Part shown: one piece after another, positions 12,943 through 25,681 of the stretch
Position numbering within the stretch: the stretch's first letter is position 1
Layout of the letters: each line of letters begins with the position of its first letter
Origin: Polydactylus sextarius
Taxonomy: Eukaryota; Chordata; Actinopteri; Polynemidae
DNA: 64,000 nt
Assembly (NCBI GenBank): GCA_016801845.1
Contig: CM028912.1
Location: 3,821,001 to 3,885,000, forward strand
Direction: 5' to 3'
Translations under genes and position numbers: made by a program
Notes under the pieces: generated by a model
Databases searched by the model: none
Told to the model about the DNA's origin: nothing
The model's input: only the letters and a program-made list of their open reading frames with translations

Positions 12943-14879
12943 TGTTTGACAGAAAGTGAAAATTCAAAAAGAGATAAAGAATAAAGAAAGAAAGTCTGTA
13001 GACTTCAGACTTAACATCCCTTTCTCTCTGAGGCATCACGCTGTTTAAGTTTATTTTAAGTTAGAAATTTTAATTGCATTTGAATTAAGTTTGATTTTAT
13101 GGCAAAGTTAATTTCTCTAACTGGTGTGACACTTTTATAGCAGCAAATAAAATGTCAGCGAGGAAACATTGTTATTTGGTGGATGAATATTCTGTGTCTC
13201 TTTCTGTTTCCAGTGTTGTGGTGTAAAGAAAAACACCACAACATTAGAAAACGAATCTTTGAGTTGACCCTGTTCTGGTAAAGACCTGATGCCCTTTTTC
13301 ATTTCAAACAATGCAAACACACACTTTGTTTTGGAAAACAGACCTGACCGTTATGTTTCACATTATGACTAAAACCAAGGGCAAGTAGTTTGGTACAACC
13401 TGGAATGAGAAGTTAAAAAATAAATTCTTCTGTTCAAAACAAGTCAATAAAAAGGGACATTATATTGATGAGATGGTTAAAGATTTGACATCTTATGTCT
13501 AAACAGAGTCCATCATGAGATTTATCGGGACAAAAACAAGTCACAACAAGTTGTAATTAATCAAAGATGGCGTCAGATTTCTTTCTTGTTTGTTAACTTA
13601 AGTGTTTTACATATATTCACTGAACTTTTGTATGAGTATAAATTTCTTTGTGACACTGAAACACAGGCTGTTTGTGTGAGAGTGTGTATGTGTGTGCACA
13701 TGTGTGTTTTGTCCTCATTCAATGTGTCTTACAAAGACAAGGACAGACAACACACAGCCTGGGAGACCAAAACACACACCTGCAACCAAACCCACAGAGG
13801 AGACACTCATGTGCCAGTCTGAATGGTGTCACTTCTTTCTTTCTGCCCTTTTCTTTTCTTTCTCTCTGTCTTTATTTATTTCTTTTCCCTCTTTCTTGGA
13901 CTATGAGCGACAGGCCGACCACTATAATCTGTGTACCATCGACATACAGTATACAAAGACGTCCCTGTCTTCAGTATGAGAGACAGTTGGCGGTAACAGT
14001 GTAATTCCCAGTGAGTGCTGTCACAGTGAGGGAAGCAGAGACACATTCACTGTCTAACAGATGGCTCATACATGCTGCTGAGCCTGAAAACCTCTATTCT
14101 CACACTCAGATGTTTCAAGGAGCAGCAACTGTTTCAATGCTTGTTTGTTTTACACTGAAATGACAGAAAACACATTGTCAGCTGGAAAACCGTGTTAAAG
14201 TATCACTAGGAAATAAATAAATCTTCTTTCATGAAGAAGGGAGCAGTTGGATTTTGACTCATCTGATTCTCATAAATCTTGTGACAGAACAAGTGAAAAC
14301 TTTTGATGGTGGATTTTTACAAAAGATCAGATTTGCTTTTGTCCAAAATGTAAAAATCAAACCTGGGAAATGAGATACAGAGCAACAGATCCTGTTAAAG
14401 TATGTTGGTATTCAGAGACTTCTGGTTGGTTAAAGGAAATAAACATTGATGCCATGGTCTCTGTTGGTTGGCACTGAACTGTGCACACTAACCTTGGTGC
14501 ATTTGCGTTAAACAGCAACATAAGACATTGTTTACAATATTAGAAAAACTGGGGGTAATACATTGGAGTAGTGGGTAGCACTGTCGCCTTCACCTGTGTT
14601 GATTTCCTCTAGTTATTACAGTCAGTCACACATGCAGGGTAATTGATAAATTCAAGTTGTTTGAAGCTGTAATTATTTTTACTTCCATATATCTATAACA
14701 TAAGCACTATGCTTTTCTCCCAGTTTTGGCTAGGACTGGTTCCTAGCCTAGGAAGAAGAGAGTTTGTCTTAATTTGGATTTTCCTGCAGTGAGTGGCCCA
14801 TAGTGTCTGTTTCCTCTTTTTCTTCCTAAGCAGTGAGTCCCTATCTTCAGCAGGAGCCTTAACAATTTTACTCTACTCC

Positions 14880-15250
14880 TTTTGACTCCCTGAACTCATA
14901 AAACTGTCTACAGGTTTGGTGCCTTTGAGCTGTGCAATGGCACAATGTTGTCATACTCCATCCTGATGAGAACCCTGAACAGAAAGCCTCACCAGTCAAG
15001 GTCCAACAGTTGTGGAGCATATGGACTCCTTCTTTGTAGAAGTTAGTGTCTTGAACCTCCAGAAAGGGACCCAGTGGTGAAGAGCACCTCCCAGGATGGG
15101 GTCATCTTCCACCATCTCTCCGCCATGTTTGAACTCAGCAGCCCACCTCTTTACCACTCTGTAAGAAGGTTCATCCTTGCCTCTCTAATGTTGCCACCAT
15201 GTCCTTGTGAACCACCTTGAGACTGTGGTGGCAGATAACTGCAAGAAAAC
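14880..15250 (-). mobile_element. Decayed, internally deleted mariner-type transposon fragment
   Basis: On the minus strand at about 15080-15180 a frame reads SYRVVKRWAAEFKHG followed by GEMVEDDP. This matches the helix-turn-helix end of mariner transposases (the x-V-x-x-W-x-x-x-F-K-x-G ... L-E-D-D-P-R-x-G-R-P pattern). Further along the same strand, at about 14990-15050, a second frame contains NFYKEGVHML, resembling the C-terminal end of mariner transposases. The catalytic DDD region that should lie between them is missing, so this is an internally deleted, inactive relic. I did not identify its terminal inverted repeats. Confidence 0.5.
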
Positions 15251-15259
15251 TGATGCCAA

Positions 15260-18200
15260 AGCTTTAAACCTTGCTGCAAAGTGTTGAACTGATCAGTCAA
15301 CAATCAACTCTCCTTCCTTGGTCATTTAACTGATTATACATTGATGATATATATTTATTGGTGAAAGTGTCCATGTCTTGCACATGAAATTACCTCAAGA
15401 TCAGAGGATGATCTGTTTAATGGAGGATAAAGTGTTGAAGCTGCCTTCTAACAGTTTTAGTCTCTTTATATCATAAATAAATGCACTAATGTCATTATCC
15501 AGCCTATTTAGTCATTCCTCTCCTTCCCTTTTTTGTTATGTTTCTATGTCTCAGTGCTCTCTTGTTTTTTCTCTATATATTTCTGAAACCCACTGACACT
15601 CAGGTGCATTACCTTCGCCGAGGAATGAATAACAAAAGCAACCACAGACTAGAGTTCAGCGAACGCTGTGAAGAGCACCGCTGTGCTCTGTGTGAGCTCT
15701 CACAAAGTGATCCTGGTCAAGGAGAAAAGCTACAGATTCATCCACTCACTGGTATTAGACAAATGTTTTCTGAATGAACTTAGAAAAAATGTCCAGTCTA
15801 ATTTATGCTGAGGACACTGGTACAGTGTTCCCATCTCACTATACCTATAATCAATGTATAATTTTCATAATTTTTTTTTTTATCATGGATTATCTCAGCA
15901 AGTATTGAATAACTTTTTGCAGAATGAATTGTTATCAATCTGCTGACATGCTTTCTTTTCTATTGTGGCACAACTGAGTCAAAAGTCTATAAAACATAAC
16001 TCTTTAAATAAGTTCTTTATGTTGGTGCCAATAAGCAAATTTGTGAGCTGCTAAGCATCGACACTGTTTGCATGAACATGTTAACATACTTTATTTATTT
16101 ATCTATTTATGTAAAATGAGCAGCTCAAATTTAAATGTCACCATTTGATGCACCATACCAGATTATAGCTTCATGCCAATTTGCATTTGTACTCAGCAGG
16201 TCAGAGCAATGACATTAGCATCACACTAACTTGAACGCCACAATGCTAGTCTTACTTTTTTATGTAGGAATTTGTTTAAAAAAAAAAACAATCTTGGATC
16301 TGCATAAAAAATCTTCATGGATTGTGGCCGAACTTCCCCAAATGCAATCAGAATCTTTATTCCAGACAATCTGACAAAGTACAAACAAAGATGATATCTA
16401 ACACAAACTAAGGTTCATGTGATGGTCTCAACTTGTAAGTGACAGAGCTGCACTTCTTGTGTAAAAGGCCGCATTAGACCATAGAGACCTGTGTCTGGAT
16501 ATTGTTCCCAATTAGCCAGAATGGCAGTCATTTCTACAGAGACTGTTGCCAACATCTGAAACAACAGCCAGTGTATTTAGCAATTAGCTGCAGTGTGGCC
16601 CAATGGGAGTGGGAGTGTCCTGGCAAAGAGAGAAAACATCAGGGCTGAACCTGGAGACGGAGCGAGTAGAGACGACTAATTTCCCTCAGGAGGACTCGGG
16701 TGCACACATGAGCGCAAACACATGAATATAAAATGTATACGCACATACAGACATATGCACACAGACGTGCGTTCAGCCACACACATATACACACACCACC
16801 TCTTTCCTTCTTTGATAAAATCCCAGGGCAGTCAGGAGGTTGTAGGGGGTGGGGGGAGTTCAGGGCTGGAGCCAGGAGCTGCAAACTGAGTGCAGACCAG
16901 TGTGTTGTGTTCACACTGTGCCGTGTATCTGTCGTCTAATGAGGAGGTGCCAGTCCCACCAGTTAATTTACCAGAAGACAATTGCACACTGACTCACACT
17001 GACATTTATAGGCAATTAGGACCTGCCTGAGAAAAAGTGTGTGTGTGTGTGTGTTTGTCTGTGTGCATCTATGCATGTCTGTGTCTGTGTGTGGTAAGTG
17101 CAGCGGTTAGGTCAACATTTTTATTAGTTCAAAACTGACAGAACAGCCCTGTAGCTAATTTTGTTTACATACAGATAATGGGGATTTTAATTGCATCCTG
17201 ACTTGTGGACATTAAATTTGATATATTTTACATGTGACCAGCATGAATCTGTAGGAGCTTTTTTACACACATTACACTGAAATATGACTTTTATGTTTTT
17301 GTATAAAGATGTCAGATTACTAGGAATAATATTAATCTTATTTGCTAAATTATCTTCTGTTTCCTTTCTATAAAATCTGTGTTTAATGTCTTTGGTTTTC
17401 TGCAGTGATCCTGAGCCTTTTGAGGTCAAAACTTCTGAACATGTCACTGACAAGTCAAGTCCGGTTTAATTACACAGCCCAAAATCTAGTCTTCAATAAG
17501 TTTAGTTTTCATTGATGAAGTCGCATTTGCATTTTCCCTGGCACATTGTGAATGAAGTAGCCTATGTGGGTTTTTTGTTTTGCTTTGTTTTGTTTTGTTT
17601 TCAGTCCTTAGATGAACTCATCGAATCTCTTACAAACCCATCAAAGGTCATCGGGGAGCACGGAGCGGTGCAGAAGCGATCGCCTCGAGGATCACATGTG
17701 TGATGTAATGCTGCTTGCATCACACTGTATCTCCCCCAGCTGATGACAGTCAGGCCTGTTTCCCCTGCCAGCACATCCCAGCTGCTATGAGGCAATGTAG
17801 TCTGCCAGGCACAATACGGCGCGTCAGCTCCTCAACAATGGAAGACTTGTGCTCCCTGGATGGCATCATTGTCACAGTTTTTTTTTTCTTTTTTGGAGGG
17901 AGAGCTTGTGTGAGTTTTTGTTGTTTTCTTTTGTTGTTGTTGTTGTTTTAGCTCCATGTCTCTCTAGGTTAGCCAGTTATTAACCCTTTGCATTGTTGAC
18001 TGGGAGACAATAGCTGGAGTGTGTGATGATGCACGGCTCGTTCACACACTGGATGTGGGTCATGGGAAGAAGAAGAAAAAGGGGTACGATGGTGGTGATG
18101 GTGTTCTATGAGATGCCAAACCAGGTCAGACATTGTACGCCAAGCTGACATCTATCTGAAGCACAAGATCTAGACAGTTAATTTGAAATTATGTATCTTT

Positions 18201-21200
18201 TTCCATTTTAGAATCTATCATTATCCTGTTATTGAAGCTACAATTGCCTCATTCAGCAAACATTACATGCAAATCGGCTGCTGACAAGTTGGGACACGAG
18301 ACTCCTCTTGACATAACTTAATTAAGATTTGCTCACCATCAAGAATCACTTCACTTTATTGAAATGTGTATTTCTACTCTGGTTCTGTCAATAAATACTA
18401 ATTAAAATCACTACAAATAAGTCCATTGGGCTTATGAGGGAGACTTGGTCACTATTATGAGCTTCATAGAGTAAAGAACAGATTTCTTGGTGACAATGAT
18501 CCACGCCTGTTATTTGTGTAGTGTCAAATCACAAACAGCTGCGTCTTAATGGAGCAGTGATTGTTGATCTGCTGTGTCGAGCTGCTGTATAATTACAGGT
18601 GTGTTAATCTCCACAGAGAGTCTTCTAACAATCTGAGTAATGAGCCACTGCTTCACTCAAACAGGTGCCTTGTTAATAACAATGGTTGTTGCCTCGAGGC
18701 AAAATGTTTGCAGAGTCTCGTCGGCTAAATGATCCATTAAAACTCAAGAGAAAAATTCCCATGAGCGTGAACTTTGAGGCTTTTTTTAGATAAAGATTTG
18801 CGTGTAGCTACACAGGGTTAGTTAACTGACATGATTCTTACTGTAGTTTGAACTATAGTCTCTAGATGTTATAGTCTTCAAGTCAGTTGCAGGCAATTGC
18901 AGTGACATTTGACAGAGCCTTGCACGCATTCAAGATAAGTTTCCAAAGCTTCAGATAAAAAAAGAAAGTAATCAACAAACGTAAATTACCACTGCTGCAG
19001 CTGAGTGCTGACTGAGTAGAAAAGACTGAAGACAGACCTGAATATCACCTCAATGCTCTTGGATTTGGTTCTAGCATCATTAATAATGAATTATTGTATT
19101 GAAACTGCAGGTATTTCACTGCATTCAACAGTACTTGTGTAATTACTATTACTGTCAGAGGGGATAGGTGGAGCTTCTGCACTGCAGGTTCAATGATGAG
19201 AATCAATTTCAGCACAAATGTATCTGTTTACTCTTACTGAGAAATTATGAGTCATGTTGTCATGTTGCATGTCCCAAGCAGCAAGTGTCACAAGTTGGAA
19301 GCCCTAAGGCCACATAATTATTTCTGTGCCAATGTGGCAAAAGGTGAGATCACACATACTGTGTGTAGTAAAAGTACATAAGGTAAACTCGAAATAAATA
19401 AAATGAAATTAACTGTTGCTACAAAAAAAACTTTTTGATGACGCACCACATGATCAGGACTGATAAAAAGTCTGGTCTATGAGACATATTGACACAGACC
19501 TGAGACCTGCTGCAGTCCAATTAGACTGAATATCATTCAGACCAGAGTCCCAGGTCAGGTCTCACTCAGCAGACACTGCTGAGTGGACCTGCGAGCACCC
19601 CTGTGGGAAAACTATTTGTCCTTTTTTAGTCTTTTCAGCTTCGCATATGTGTTGTCTCAAAGTAACAGTAACTGCTCTGCACCTCCTTTTTCTCCCCCCT
19701 GCTCCACTGATGGAAAGTTAAAGTCATAATCCCTCCTCCCTCCCTCACCCCTCCACCTCGCCAGGTCCCTTGAGCTTTGCCTGTCCTCATTAGCGGGTAT
19801 TTTTCCCATGTTTGTTAATTGTGTCCTGCTTTTTGCACCACCTGCCCCCCACCCCCCCACCCCCCTTTGCCTCCTCCTCTTCCTCCCTCTCTCTCTCTCT
19901 CTCTCTCTCCTGCCTCCCCTGCTCATCTGTGCACCCTAACAGACACTAATTGTCATCATAAGGATGCGTCCGCTGTCACAACTGGAGAACAGACTGCAGA
20001 CCGACAGTGTGCAGCCTGGCTCCTCTGGCCCCTGGGGGCCTCTGCATTGGTGTCGTGGGGCCCCAAGGACCTCCGAGGAAGGAAACCTCCCTCTGCAAGT
20101 GTAGCTAATGAAGACGGGATGAGAATTTAACCGGGCTGAGACACAGAGAGAGCGAGAGAACGAGATGGCGAACTCAACAAGGTCAAACTGGGAATAAACT
20201 ATAAATGAGAGGAAGCACAGATTGGTGCAGTAGCTGCCTAACAAGGTGCAACTATGTTTATAACAACACAATAATAACAGAACATTAACAGCAGCAGCAT
20301 CCCTCTGCTGATGATTTCATCACTTACTCTTTCCATTCTTTCTTAACTCTGAAGATTAATGAAGTTAAATGATTATGTCTTGGTATCTCTCAAAGAGAAT
20401 TTAAGACATGATGCTGTGAGTTTGAACAATTAAATGAATCAAAAACACAATAAGGCAATAATATCATAGATATTAATCTGTGTTGCAGACATTCAATCCC
20501 ACCTGCCTCTTCTTTTTCCAACTTTCACCGGACCCTGGTTTCCAGTCCCAGAGTCAGTCACTGCACTTAAACAAACCCTGTTCCCTTCTCACCTTGGCAA
20601 ATTATCTTCTACGACACTGCTACAACCATTGTTGTTGCCCTTTGCTACTTTTATTAAAGGCAGATTGTTTTTCATTTTATCTGCAAGTTGCTGAATTGTG
20701 CATTTCAGTCTCACCTGATCACTGAGTCCTTCTCCAAATGTCTACACTTCTTTCTAACCACAGTACAATAGAATAATGTATTTGTCTTTTTTTTTTTTTA
20801 GAAACACCAGTATCATCTGACCTGCTTTTCCAGCTTATTTTATAACAGTGATCAGTGTCAGACCTTTAAAAACACTCAAAAACTCAGCTTACATATTTTT
20901 CACTTTGTGTTGACAGTTGCAACTTCAGTTAATGAGTGAGTATCCTTTAGGTTTGTGTTTATGTCTGTGTGTGAGTAAACATGCATGTTACTTCCACACG
21001 TTAGTGTATATATATGTGTGTGCGTTTGTGTGTGTGTCTGCAAATGGGAATTCGTGCTTTGTGGCATGTGTGCCCTCAGCATGGGGCCGTGGCGGGCCCC
21101 GTGCCGGCCAGCTGGAGGCTCAATCTGTTGAGGGGGTCCGCTGCTCAGTGGTGGGAGGTCGGCTGGACCCACAACAACGCCCCGACCATTTGCCCCCGGC

Positions 21201-22156
21201 CTCCCCTCTGACCAGGACGTGCAGCTTGGCAGGCCTGGCCAGGGTCTGACAGCTCCGCCAAAGACCCAATCCACAAGACACAGTGGATGAGGAGGAGGAA
21301 GAAGAGGAGGAGGATGAGGAGGAGGAGGAGGAGGAAAGACGATTTAAGTGATAGGAGGTGGTGGCAACTTCAGGGCGGGGCCACTCACAGCAAGGCAGCA
21401 AAAACAGAAGCAGGGAAATGATGAAGAGAAAACAGAGAAAGGTGAAGAAGAAAGGACGGTGAGAAGGTATCACTGATTAGTGACAAAAAGTAATTGACAC
21501 AAGTTAGACAGAGACAATGACAAAGTTGCTGTGACATACATTGCAGTTTCAAGTATTTTTCAACTATACTTCTAGATACTTCACATTCAGCATTTATTGA
21601 TCTAATAGGTGTTTCTCATGTTCACAATGAACAAACCAGACAAATCAATACTTTGCACAAAAATAAAAATGCAAAATACAAAATTTGAGGAAGAGAATTA
21701 AAAGTTTTAAGTAGTCATGTTTTTGATGAAGTTGTTGTCCATTGAAGTGAAGGGACATTGTCCTTATTACTGTTGTTATAATCACATATTTCATGGACTT
21801 GACCTTGTTTGCTTCAGTTTTGCATCATTTAATTGATACTAATCTTTTTTTATGCAGTGAAACTGCTTGTGCAGAGAAATACCCAAACAACAACTATCCT
21901 GAAGGGCCTTATCCCCGAGGTTTGTCCACATCATTTTGTTGTGTAGGCATGTGTGTGTTGTGGTTCTCTCAGTGTGTCTTTAACAGACTGGTTTCTCTGC
22001 TCTCGTTGACAGTTTGATGCAGGGCACCGGGGTTACATCTGAGGGAGTGTTTTTAGCGGTCACCGGTCTACAGAGGGGACGCTAGCTGGCACCATCTGGT
22101 CATGAGATCCAAGGTTTATCTTGGCACAGTCTTGGCCAGTGTCCATACCCGCTTGT

Positions 22157-22209
<53 letters not shown>

Positions 22210-24300
22210 ATTTCTGCCTTATAGTGTAATTATAGATTGTGCCGACAAACTATGGACCTTTTTTTGACCTATTTCTGGTCAAAAAAGACAGTTATATTCA
22301 AGATCTTCCTTTTATAATATAATTTTCTGACAAGATTGGTTTTGATGCCACACAAAGGATTTGAATTAAACTGATTGCACAAGAAATGTCTTGCAAGTCT
22401 TTCCAAATTCACTGAGTTACAGTAGGTATCAGGTTTGAGACATATAGGCTTGCAAGTACGCAAAACTTGCAAATAGTCACCCGCTTTGGAGGGGTTGTGA
22501 TGGGAGGGGGAGGTTAGAGGGAGGAAGTGGTACCCCCCAACCCCAACCCCTCCCTCCCAACCCCTTCTTACTATGTATTGTATAGTATTTGGCTGAAACA
22601 TGGAAGAGAAATTTGAAAGAAATAAACACAAAGTGTCATTTTTATACCCTTCACTTTTCAATGGGCCGATGTTAGTGAGAGCTCAAAATGTCCCCTTTTG
22701 TGTAACATCCCTGAGGTCCATTGTTTGACAGGTATTCAAGCACAAACACACACTCACATGCCCGCGTACCGGGGGTCAAGCTACCCTACCCTACCCTGAG
22801 TGACAGGCTGAGAGCAGATGTCCGTCAACCCTCCCAGTCCAGTTAATTAAGCGCCATCACAAACACCAAGGAGGCAACGGACACACACACGCACACGCAC
22901 ACACACACACACACACACACATGCATGCACACACACATACACAAGCATAATGTACATGACCATCCAACGGCTGTTTGTCCTTACTGGAGGGCATGGATAC
23001 TCACAAATGCAGTACAAATGTGTGTGTGTGTGTTTGTGATATCAGCTGTGCTTAACGAAAGGTTTAGTTGGAATATTTTCATTGCTGCTACCAAGGTAAT
23101 ACTCGTACTTTGAATTTTAACTGCAGCAGCTGAACTAGCTGCTTCTTTATTTGACCAAAATATAAGTTTGGCTGGATGTATCCAGGAGATGCCACTTAAA
23201 TTAGTTAAGAAGTAGTAATGAAATGATTTATAGAGTCCACCAGTTCACTTGCACTCTGACAGATCATGTATTGTACAATCTTACATTTATTCCTATGAAG
23301 TGAAGGATATTTTTTGTCCTTCTATGACCTCTCACTTGTTCTCCCCTTAAATGAAGCATAACTTTCAAAACTTTTTCTTTATACCTTAGAGTTGTGAATG
23401 TGTATTCAAGCCGTGGTGGAAACATGCACTGGGGTCAGTCTCACAAAAGCAAATTTGTGAGTCCTCCGTGTCGTTGAGCTGGCGGCTTCTCTGTGGGCGA
23501 TTGTGGCATCATATCAGAGTTGTTGAAGGGCTTCAGTGTTCCCCCCCTCCATTGTCATCGCAGTTGGCTGTGGGGGTCAAGCAAGGGATTGTGTGATCTA
23601 ATGAAGCGTGCTCTTATCAGGGACTTCGGCTCTGGTCATGAAGCTGACATCACTTGATTGCCTCAGTTTGGAGTCACACGATGCTCAACAGGTCAGTGAG
23701 GACAAGAGGGAAAACCCCAAAATCACTGTGAAGCACATATAGTCTGTGCAGCAAAGGTGTATCAGCCTTTGAGCAGAGCTACACATTGGATACCTGAGAC
23801 TTGGACTGGACGTAAAGAGACTGGACAAGACTTTTTTTTGAAGATTTAAGATAAACGAAAATCATTCAAGATAAGTTTTGACATGGTAAAATCCTGTTTA
23901 ATGTAAATTGAAATGTTGCATTTTATTGATCAGAAACATGAAAGAACTCAGTCTTTTACTTTCAATTTAACCCCAGATGCCATTGGATTTAAGAGACCCT
24001 GACATATTTGATATCTTTTGACAGATATTTGAGAGTTTAAGAAGTTGAATAATTTGCATCTTGCAGAAATATGCACAGAATATTTTATCTGCCTCTAGGA
24101 TTTATTCACCAGATGGAAAACTACAGGTTTATGTCAACCAGACTTTCTGTCCCTGCCAAGTACAGAGGGTCTGTAGGGGTTCACATGAAGTGGAGCAGAC
24201 ACCTTCCACATTTCAGTCTAATACCAAGGCTTCAAACCTCAGTCTCAGTGTTTCCCTCAGAGGAATAAGATGATATCCCACCTGCACCGACTTATCTGTG
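15260..24300. other. Intergenic region, no gene recognised
   Basis: No convincing gene is present. GC-richer blocks at about 17620-17840, 19660-20120 and 21050-21270 stand out from the AT-rich background and are candidate conserved non-coding elements or decayed exons. CA tracts lie at 22160-22207 and about 22881-22941, a short (TACCC)n run near 22782-22796, and a GGA-rich purine stretch at about 21284-21336. Confidence 0.4.
22160..22207. repeat. (CA)n microsatellite
   Basis: An uninterrupted CA run of about 24 units. Confidence 0.95.
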
Positions 24301-24415
24301 CTGTTCTGCAACAGAGACACAAAACTGACAAAAACTGTTATGGTAATAAAATGGATCTCTTGTGCTCTCTACTGGTGAAACACCAGAACCTTTGTTCTGG
24401 GATTGAAAAAATATA

Positions 24416-24419
<4 letters not shown>

Positions 24420-24466
<47 letters not shown>
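24420..24466. repeat. (TA)n microsatellite
   Basis: An uninterrupted TA run of 47 bases near the left end of duplication unit 1. The matching tract in unit 2 (about 35227-35244) is much shorter. Confidence 0.95.
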
Positions 24467-24469
<3 letters not shown>

Positions 24470-24652
24470 CCCACTAAAGATGCATGCCGGGTTAGTCACT
24501 TAACACCTCAAAAATGTGTCTGCAAAATGTGTCTTTATATATTTAACCCAGTCAACCCACAGATTAAGATTTTTAAAGATTTTTCCTCTCAAAACTGAGT
24601 ACTTCTCACAGCTTAAATGTCATTTATATACAATATATACATTACATTATAC

Positions 24653-24653
<1 letters not shown>

Positions 24654-24717
<64 letters not shown>
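24654..24717. repeat. (TA)n microsatellite
   Basis: A second long TA run of about 62 bases in the left flank of hemopexin copy 1. Confidence 0.95.
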
Positions 24718-24720
<3 letters not shown>

Positions 24721-25364
24721 CTGAGATACTGAAATATCTCATTTCTTACCTATCCGACTTGACCACTTGAGGGAAGGTGGCAGAGTTTCCTTGAAGCTTA
24801 AATTACACTCAGTATTATAGTATTAAATTATAGTCTTTCTTTTACAGTGTATCTATCCACTCTTGCATTGTGTGTTGGGAAACAAGCAGTGTCTTATGAG
24901 TGTTTTTAAAACAAATATCAAAATGACAAACACCTTGCCTCAAAATTAATATTTCCTCGTAATATAATATTTTAATATTTTTTGAAACCCTCAACAGCTG
25001 ATTCTTAATCCACCTGCAGGCAGTGGAAGTTTGTTGCCTATTTACAAATTGAACAAATCCCAGCAATTAATTCAAATATGAACTCTGTTTCAGATCTGCA
25101 CCAACTCCTAGGGGAAATATGTGGTTCATTAGCTGCAAAATGTTCCACTATGTTCACCAGCTAAGCTTTTATCACTGGTTATGTGTTGCAGTTAAGCTGC
25201 CAGGTGGGAGTGCATAGTACACTGATATCATCTGGGATTATGTGTCTGAATCTCACTGGGATTTGATCTGGGGATCAGTAAACTTAAATTAACTGTCAGA
25301 TCATGTCACATTTTATAAAAAGAAACAGAAAAAACAGACTCAGAATGGTTTGTTGTGTGTGCTC

Positions 25365-25370
25365 TTTATT
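25365..25370 (-). terminator. Poly(A) signal of hemopexin copy 1
   Basis: AATAAA reads on the minus strand about 310 bases after the TAA stop. The same signal is conserved in copy 2 at 37069-37074. Confidence 0.65.
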
Positions 25371-25681
25371 CACAACACTGTACAAAATGAATCACATGAA
25401 AAAACATGTAGCGCTCTTGAACTTCCTAGTAGCACATGTTACACAGAGGACCACTGAGCTAAACTATGAGAAGTGAAAACCCTTCCAGAAAGAAGTAAAA
25501 CAGATCGAAAGTTATCTTGAGGTAAGGTACAGAAGGGATTTGCATGAAACGTTGCTTTGTTGCCGCTACTTGGCAACTTGTTGTTAGGGTCCTCTTGTAT
25601 GATGTTGTCAGTGCTATCATTTTCCATGCTTTACTGTGCTGTATGTGACGTTCTACCAATCAGTCCTGTCAAACCAGTTGT

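Larger units (their letters stand above)
9200..14850. other. Intergenic region, no gene recognised
   Basis: Only short, low-quality open frames are present. The segment at about 10120-10370 is more GC-rich than its surroundings and contains a forkhead-like GTGTTTAC; it could be a conserved non-coding element. CA/TG microsatellites lie at about 11976-12040, 12682-12741 and 12897-12939. Confidence 0.4.

Noticed and set aside
22269..22661. 130-codon minus-strand open frame
   Set aside because: No motif recognised and a Gly-rich part arises from a GGGGTT-like stretch; it could be repeat-derived but I cannot support a gene.
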